Of a stretch of DNA of 64,000 bases, positions 57,721 to 64,000 are shown one piece after another. Every line of letters starts with the position of its first letter. Within the stretch, counting starts at the first letter, position 1. Both the position numbers and the translations under genes were made by a program. Source of the DNA: Rhizophagus clarus (Eukaryota > Glomeromycota > Glomeromycetes > Glomerales > Glomeraceae); assembly GCA_015698045.1 (NCBI GenBank), contig BLAL01000018.1, forward strand, positions 1,426,001 to 1,490,000, given 5' to 3'. The notes under the pieces were generated by a model. It was not told the origin of the DNA. It worked only from the letters and a program-made list of their open reading frames with translations, and made no database searches.

Positions 57721-57990
57721 CTACCTATAAACTATGTCCCTTTGGTTTATTTTATATTTTCCACCAAGCAAGATACCTGGTGACAAATATTTAACAGGAT
57801 CTGTTAAAACAGGAGAAACTGCTTGGCCAATAATTTGTTTGTAGTAGGAGCCATTGGTCTCTTCATTCACTCTAGCTTCCAAGATTTTCTGCACTAGTGA
57901 ATCATTAATATATAAAAGAAAAAAATTACTTATACTGTAAAAATGTATATTTTTACCTATGTCAGGAATAGTAATTAATGTTCTCTCCAT
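57721..57990 (-). CDS. Unassigned two-exon gene fragment
   Basis: A minus-strand ATG at 57990 starts MERTLITIPDI. A GT-AG intron of about 62 nt leads in phase to VQKILEARVNEETNGSYYKQIIGQAVSPVL...LSPGILLGGKYKINQRDIVYR, which ends at a GTAGTT donor-like site or stop near 57721. Reading straight through the intron also happens to be open. LLGGKYKI..RD slightly recalls the GGKY.I..G stretch of some cytochrome P450s, but no heme-binding or ExxR motif is seen, so no family is assigned. Probably a fragment. Confidence 0.35.
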   Translation of the reverse strand: MERTLITIPDIGKNIHFYSISNFFLLYINDSLVQKILEARVNEETNGSYYKQIIGQAVSPVLTDPVKYLSPGILLGGKYKINQRDIVYR

Positions 57991-59360
57991 TTAGAGTAAC
58001 ATGTAATAAAAATTTTTAGTACTTTGCTTTCCTGTAAGAACAGAATCGTAGAGTGAATACCCATAGGAGCAAAGTTCTATAATATCTCGAATTATAAAAC
58101 ATTTGGTTTTATTTTTACCTTCAGTGAACTTATAAAACCAAATATTTTACTTCGTACGCAGAGCTCTGCATAAATTTCCTCACTTTGTTCAAAATTCATA
58201 CACGTTTTAGTGCCCTTCAGGGATTTCTTCTTGGATACTTATTGTATCTATTTTGATTCAGACATAGCCTATGCATAGTCCATATTTTTATACACATATA
58301 CCTTACAGATTGTATACAAAAAAAAAAAAACTCTCCAATCCATGTAATCACTGGTTGAAGTGGAGGAATGTGCAATACATTTATCTCAAAGAAATTTTGC
58401 ATACACGTCACATTTTTTATTGATTTGTCAGTGATTTCAATTAAATCCAACTAAAATGTATATTATAGAATTTGATTGTAAACTTGTCCAATTTCCATGA
58501 AGTATACATTTCTCTTGAAATTAACAAATTTCTATTATATAAATATATATATTAAATTGTAATAAAATCACTTTTACATATCGTTTAAATTTATGATATC
58601 TTTTTATTTTTTTTTGTATTATAAAGAAATATTAATGAAATCCTGCTCATATTTGCGGATTTATAACTAAAATATTAATAATAAATGCAATAAATGTGGT
58701 ATGAATTTTATGTAAATTTTGTCTATCATAAAAATACAGTATAAAATATAATTGCATTATTAACCATCGGAAAAAATTTTGGTCCGCAGATCTGAGCAGT
58801 TCTGTGGAGTCCATTTCTGAGGACATGCCGATGCGCATACCATGATTTAAATCTGCAAAATTTTTCAAAAATAAATCTGCGAAATTTTTCAAAATAACAA
58901 ATTTTAATAATAGTAATATAAAATTTTTTAGTAGCTGTTAGAAAATATAATATAAAATTAGCGTCACCTTTGCTTATGTGAATTTAACTATGATATGCAC
59001 AATTATATTATTTCATTCAAGAATAAAAAAAGTTTTTGCAATTAATGTTGTGGGTTATATATTTACATTTACGAATATTAGAGATGCGTTTTGTTTATCT
59101 ATATTAAATTATTAATTTTCTTTCATTTCTTTCATCCAATGTATATGTGGTCACCGGTCACGGTCTCGTAATTGAGAATTTTATCATTTGCTAATTGCAC
59201 AACCATTTCGGTATAACTTTATCCGGTGTTGGCGTAGTAATCATGTGATATTGTGGCGAGCTTGCCTTAGCCAATGCCATCATAGCCTGTTATTTCCGAT
59301 ATACTTACTGTATATCGGTTTATTTGATTTATTTGATTTATTTTACTTATTTGATTTATT
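57991..59360. other. Intergenic with a small repeat-like patch
   Basis: 58770-58880 contains a patch with a doubled cagattt(a/t) step (gcagatttaaatcatgg and gcagatttatttttg) that looks like a repeat end. The ORFs at 58217-58450 and 58647-58892 (minus) lack family resemblance. A TTTGATTTAT microsatellite at 59320-59360 precedes the hAT element. Confidence 0.35.
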
Positions 59361-62201
59361 ATATACTTGTAGCCGAAAGTATGGCCGAAACCGAAAGTCC
59401 GAAACCCCAGTCCGAAACCCCAGTCCGAAACCTTGGCCAAAATCCGAAACCTTGACCGAAACTTTATATAGGCCGAAAGTCCGAAACTATTTTTTAATAT
59501 GTATTTATTTATTCTATCATGAAAATCTAGCATTTATTTATTTTATTTTATTATTTTTTCATTTATTAATTATCATTATTATAAATTTATAATCACTATA
59601 CTTAATTATTATTATTATTACGCTAAATGCTAAATTGCAAATAAAGAAAAAATTAAGATTACTATTTTACTACTATATAAAATAATAAAAAAATCAATTT
59701 TCATTATCATTCATTTCTTTGGCTATTAATGCCTCAATATCAAAATCTTCACATTCGGGAGCCAATACAACAGTTTGTCTATTTTGATCAACTATAACCT
59801 CATTCTCAGGTTCTCTTCGTTCCATATTAAAAATCTGAGATTCAAGATCTATATTCGAAGCAACATCTAGATTATATGTTTGAGACATATCAATAACCAT
59901 ATCAATTATGTTTTCATCATATAAAAAATCAAAATCATCAACTCCCAATTCATCACTAAGTTCAACAATAGTATTAATCATTTTTTCGCGTATAGAATTT
60001 TCTGAAGTATCAATAGCATAGTAAGGTAATTCACATTTTGCATTTGTAATGTAATAAGTATGCAATTTACACATGCCTTCTACCCGATCTGCAGCTAATT
60101 TTGTACGTCTTTGACCATAAAACCATCCTAGAACTGAAAATGAGCGCTCACAAGAAGCACTACTATGTGGAGATATAGCAAAAAGTCGAAGTGCCAAAGT
60201 TTGTAACTCCCATTCTTCTTTTGTATTTTGAGCAGTCTCCCACCAAATAATTGGTGTGTCTAATTTATAATTATAATTTTGGTAAATGGCGCTTTCTTTT
60301 TCATGTATTTTCGCAGTTGAGTAAGTAGCTTTGCACATGACTCTTGGTTATGCCCCATATCCTTCCAAATCTGAGCTGCTTTAAGAGTAATATTGCGAAA
60401 TTTGTTCGGATTTATACCTTTGCCTAGAATAAAATGAAAAATTAAATATTAAATTAATTATTGTTTGAATAACGAAATTTTGAATTTCAACTTACCATGA
60501 TAACGAGGGTGCAAAAAAAAAGCCAATAAAAAAAGATCGTCAGAAAATTCATTAAATCTTTCATTAAATTTAATTATACAGTAATTTTTAAATTGAGTGT
60601 TTTGGTTTGACATACGATATATTGCACCTGCTAATGATAATAAATGAATATAACAGTCTGTAAGCGTTGAAGTTCTTGATTCTAGGCATCCTACAGTGAC
60701 CTTAAGAGGATGAAGAATGGATGCAATTATTCCATAAAAATTTCGGTCATAAAGAATATCTTTTACTCGAACTTTAATATCATTTTCATGCTCTGAAAGA
60801 ACTAAGTAATAATTAATAAAGAAAATAAAATTAATAAATATCTTATTTAAATAATTCATAATTCATAAATTTACATTAATTCATTAATTAATTACTTACC
60901 CTTGCAAAGGCAAGTTCAAGTCTTACAATAGAACTAACACAATCCCACATTGTAGACCAGCGTGTCTTTGTATGACTTTTTAGTCCGCCTCCTTTAATCT
61001 GTAAAATTTTAATAGAATCTTTAAGGAATTGGCATGGAGAATGAGACATTGTAAAATACTGGTGAACAATGCCAACTTTTCGAATTATATCTACAACAAA
61101 TGAATGTTTGCACAAATCCTTTGTAATCAAGTTAATACAATGTGCCATACAACGGATATTTAAAATGCGGGATATTTTGCACACAGAGTTCTTCGTGCAA
61201 CACGTGCATCTGGCGCATTATCTGAAACTACTGCAGCCAATCTTTCAGGTCCGATACCATCCACAATTTTAATAATTTAGTCTCCAAGAAATGCACCAGT
61301 GTGATGAGGAACATCAGAATAATCCTTTGAACATCATAAATATTCTTTAAGATCTTCAGTAGAGCAAACTGTAAATTGCAACATACAAATATTTTGGCCA
61401 ATGCTTTATTAATTTGATCTTCTTTACCCAGTGGAGTAGGAAAATTTTCATAATGATCGTCAATATGACTTTGTGTTCCATCATTCGTTTTTCGTTTCTT
61501 ATTAGATTTAGTGGTTGATGTTGTGGAAGTATCATGTCTGTTATCTTCTGAATCCTCACAGTTATTAGTTAGGATCATTAAAACATTAATTTTGATATTC
61601 ATATGCGAGATGTTTCTTAAGTTTTGCCACCTTAGCTGTGGTCCAATGGTATTCACAAAATGAACACGTTGCTGAATAATATCCCTTAGAATTAGGCACA
61701 TGATCACCTTTTATGAACCACTCTCATATCTTACTAATAGAACGTCTGCCTACTTTCTTTGAAGAACTGGTCGACATTTATTTAAAATTTTTATAGGTTA
61801 TATTGTTATACAGTTATAGTGTTTATTATAAGAGAATAAGGTGGACAAGAAGAATAAAAAGGAAGTAGAACTAGAAAATAAGGAAAGTATGTGAGTTCAT
61901 AGGTATATAGGACATAGACAAACTACAGAGAAGAAATGTTTCGTGAGAAAATTTAGAAAATTTTTGATGTAGATTTAGATTGATCAGTTGATCAATTTAA
62001 TCTAGTAATAGTTTTATTTTTGGGTTTCAGACTTTAGATTTCGGACTCATAGTAGGTTTCGGACATAGTTTCGGATTTTGGCCAGAGTTTTGGATTTCGG
62101 TCAAGAGTTTCAGTTTCGGAAAACGGTTTTCAAATACCAAAACTGACCGAAACCCGAAATCGAAACTAGGCCGAAACTAGGGGGATTTCGGCTACAAGTA
62201 T
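59361..62201 (-). mobile_element. hAT element 1, about 2.84 kb
   Basis: Ends ATACTTGTAGCCGAAA (from 59363) and the inverse TTTCGGCTACAAGTAT (to 62201). GATTTATT lies beside both ends (59353-59360 and 62202-62209), an 8-bp duplication as expected for hAT, although the left flank is a GATTTAT microsatellite. Both ends are crowded with subterminal CCGAAA/TTTCGG copies (59375-59490 and 62030-62190). It contains the decayed transposase at 59694-61777. Confidence 0.8.
59694..61777 (-). pseudogene. hAT transposase, inactivated
   Basis: Minus strand, from an ATG at 61777 (MSTSSSKKVGRRSISKI, then an in-frame TGA). A BED-like zinc finger follows (GYYSATCSFCEYHW...KKHLAYEY) with another stop soon after. 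Catalytic-core pieces lie in shifted frames: ALAKIFVCCN; ERLAAVVSDNAPDARVARR (second acidic residue); CMAHCINLITKDL; HTKTRWSTMWDC. The C-terminal hAT dimerisation region is well kept (ALRLFAISPHSSASCERSFS, then KLAADRVEGM). At least two probable introns are still visible (60423-60492 and about 60790-60888). Several stops and frameshifts make it non-functional. Confidence 0.85.
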
Positions 62202-62452
62202 GATTTATTAGTTTTATTTGATATATTAGATTTATTTGTTATATTTTTAAATGTATTTTATTTTGTATAAATATCTTGAATTTTCTTTTTAGTTGAAAAT
62301 AGTTTTGTAAGAACGGAGTTGTAATAACAAGTTCATACAAATATTAATTAATAAAGAAACTCTTCTAACATATAAATGAACTGTCCCTTTGTAAATAGCG
62401 TGTCTTGTTGATTGGACTTGAGACATATCTATTATTCTATTGTAGCCCTGTC
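62202..62452. other. Spacer between the two hAT elements
   Basis: AT-rich, no feature other than the flanking target sequences. Confidence 0.4.
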
Positions 62453-64000
62453 TAGGGATTGGAATCGATTATCATTATTAGAATCGATTTTAAAATCGAT
62501 TAATCACGATTAATCGTTTCGCAAATTTCGATTCTAAGATTCGATTTTTGATAATTGATAATTGAAACTAATCGAATTTATACTTCAAAAAAATACAATT
62601 TTATGGCGCAGCCATTTTGTTTAATCACGTTTTAATGAACTTTTTATTTCTATAATTTGTAATTATACTTAAAATAATAAATTTTTTTATATTTTAAATT
62701 TTAATAAATTTATTCAAATAACTAATGTATATTAATGCCAATATCTACTAGAAAATTTGATACTTAAACATCATCTACCCCATATATATTAATATATTCT
62801 CTATTTCTTTTTAAAAACATGAGCTGGTTAATAACAGATGAATTCAAACGGGTTCTTAGAGGAGTAACTAAGTTTTTAGCATCAGAAAAAAGCCTTTCTG
62901 ATGGCACTGAAGTAGCAGGTATAGAGAGATACTTCATTGCTAGTTTGTGTAATACTGGATATTGATTTTTGTTTGTTGACCACCATAAATAAGGATCATA
63001 TTCTTCAAGAACAGGAAGTTCTACTATATCAATATAATGTTGGAATTCATCCTTTATTGGTGCAGTTTTAGAATTCTTTTTTTTCCAAAAACTACTCATT
63101 TCTGTCATTAAGTCATCTGTATCCTTATCAGCAGATGATGTAGAATTATCAATTTGTTCATTCTGTTTAAAGATCATGAACTCTTCTCTTAACTGGCTAA
63201 AAATATTATCACATTCTTCTTGAGAATTAATAAAATCTAAGCTTTTAAAGCGAGGGTCAAAAAAAGATCCTTTCAGACATAATTCTTGGAAAAAATTCCA
63301 TCTTGATGTTAAATCTTCTAATATTGCATTTCTGCAATATTTTGCATCACTAGTTTTCAATGAAGTAAATTCAGTTTCAAGTTTTTCTCTTAAATTACAT
63401 ATGCATGGATATGTAAAACCAATAGTTGGATAATTTACACCACTTAAGAGACGTGTTGCAGCTTCAAAAGGATTCAAAAGCTCCGCTATTTCTTTGATTA
63501 TTTTCCATTCATGAACTGTTGGATACAATTCTTCTAGTTTTTCACCTTCTTTATGAATATTTAAATTTGTATTACTTATTAGGGAAGCCTTTAACATTAC
63601 AACTGTTGGCTTTAAAATGACGAGTCTTTGGAAAGCATACAGAGTTGAATTCCATCGTGTATTGTTTATTTTTATAACATCAAGATAAATAAGATTTTCA
63701 ACTTCTTTTTCCAACTCATTATCATCTTGCAAAACCTCTTGCTGTCGATGTAAATACATCTGTGCTTCTTTTGACTGTTGTTTTTTCTTATCTTCTGCTA
63801 AAAAAGTAATGAGGCGCTTACATTTATCAACTAATTGTTTTATCTTATCTAACCCCTTTCCAATGCTTAGTTGGAGCGTATGGGCAGCACAAGGTATTCT
63901 TTCACCAATACCTATTTCACTACATGTTTTTTTACATTTGAACCATTATCAGTTACTAGAGCAATTATCTTTGATTCAATCTCCCATTCATAAAACAAAT
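62453..64000 (-). mobile_element. hAT element 2 (runs off the window)
   Basis: The probable left end is TAGGGATTGGAATCG at 62453, a hAT-like terminus, followed by many AATCGATT/GATTAATCG subterminal copies up to about 62570. The other end is beyond the window. The TIR sequence and transposase differ from element 1. Confidence 0.65.
62764..64000 (-). pseudogene. hAT transposase (ZBED/RICESLEEPER-like), C-terminal part
   Basis: The frame 62764-63945 (minus) is open for almost 400 codons. It reads RIPCAAHTLQLSIGKGL, NNTRWNSTLYAFQRL, NPFEAATRLLSG, GSFFDPRFKSL, and the hAT dimerisation block YDPYLWWSTNKNQYPVL...KYLSIPATSVPSERLFSDA, ending YGVDDV-stop. Upstream, IIALVTDNGSNVKK (with the conserved TDNGSN acidic residue) lies in another frame. 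The shift falls in a run of seven A at 63927-63933, where one more base would restore the expected junction. It is either a real one-base lesion or a homopolymer error. The N-terminus is outside the window. Otherwise well preserved, so a young copy. Confidence 0.85.

Noticed and set aside
57721-57990. Cytochrome P450 assignment
   Set aside because: Only a GGKY.I stretch is suggestive; ExxR and the heme Cys region are absent.
59188-59592. 134-codon plus-strand open frame
   Set aside because: It spans a microsatellite and the hAT element 1 terminus; the translation is low-complexity.
1-64000. CRISPR arrays, rRNA genes, intact tRNA genes
   Set aside because: No regularly spaced identical repeats with unique spacers, and no rRNA or tRNA core sequences noticed. 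The tandem arrays at the MULE ends have no unique spacers. Not an exhaustive computational scan.

Overview
This AT-rich window (long poly-A/T tracts, introns mostly of 65-95 nt with GT-AG ends) looks like nuclear DNA of an arbuscular mycorrhizal fungus, most probably Rhizophagus irregularis or a close Glomeromycotina relative. The evidence is the family mix. It has expanded protein kinases with an N-terminal CxxC..CxxC ribbon, a MATA_HMG gene, a Gag-like/MIR-domain gene, an uncharacterised multi-exon family I associate with Mucoromycota, and an abundance of decayed hAT, Tc1, MULE and LINE copies. Species assignment is inference from recognised families, not a database result. Intron-exon structures were derived by hand from splice sites and phase.

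Layout. 0-5 kb: gene relics, a tandem 11-12 bp repeat, an array of repeated exon-like/intron-like modules (2.2-3.8 kb) and MITE-like repeats. 5.2-5.5 kb: a small secreted RG-repeat protein. 8.6-10.3 kb: kinase A (+). 10.6-14.3 kb: a MITE, relics and a Tc1/mariner remnant. 16.5-18.2 kb: the Gag-like/MIR gene (+). 19.75-22.4 kb: a ten-exon unknown gene (-). 24.05-24.22 kb: a Tourist-like MITE. 25.5-27.1 kb: kinase B (-), a close paralogue of kinase A. 29.2 kb: a kinase exon-1 relic. 30.4-31.0 kb: MATA_HMG (+). 32.9-34.4 kb: an unclassified 1.4-kb DNA transposon that itself carries an exon/intron-module array. 35.1-37.0 kb: LINE 3'-end remnant. 39.2-40.5 kb: kinase C (-), of a different subfamily. 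40.5-45.9 kb: unassigned coding-like exons and relics. 45.9-47.2 kb: secreted phosphatidylserine-decarboxylase-like protein (-). 47.7-52.4 kb: an apparently intact Mutator-like element whose seven-exon transposase ends in an Rtc4-like domain. 55.6-56.0 kb: foldback MITE with TTAA target site. 59.4-64.0 kb: two different hAT elements, the second running off the window.

The genes do not form a pathway or operon. They are independently transcribed eukaryotic genes separated by repeats. The common theme is accessory, fast-evolving fungal sequence: amplified kinases, possible secreted effectors, amplified transcription-factor-like genes, and transposons with unusual domain fusions. The most interesting items are the MULE-Rtc4 fusion with tandem-repeat termini, the two arrays of micro-exon modules (one inside a transposon), the Gag-like/MIR fusion, and the uncharacterised ten-exon family.
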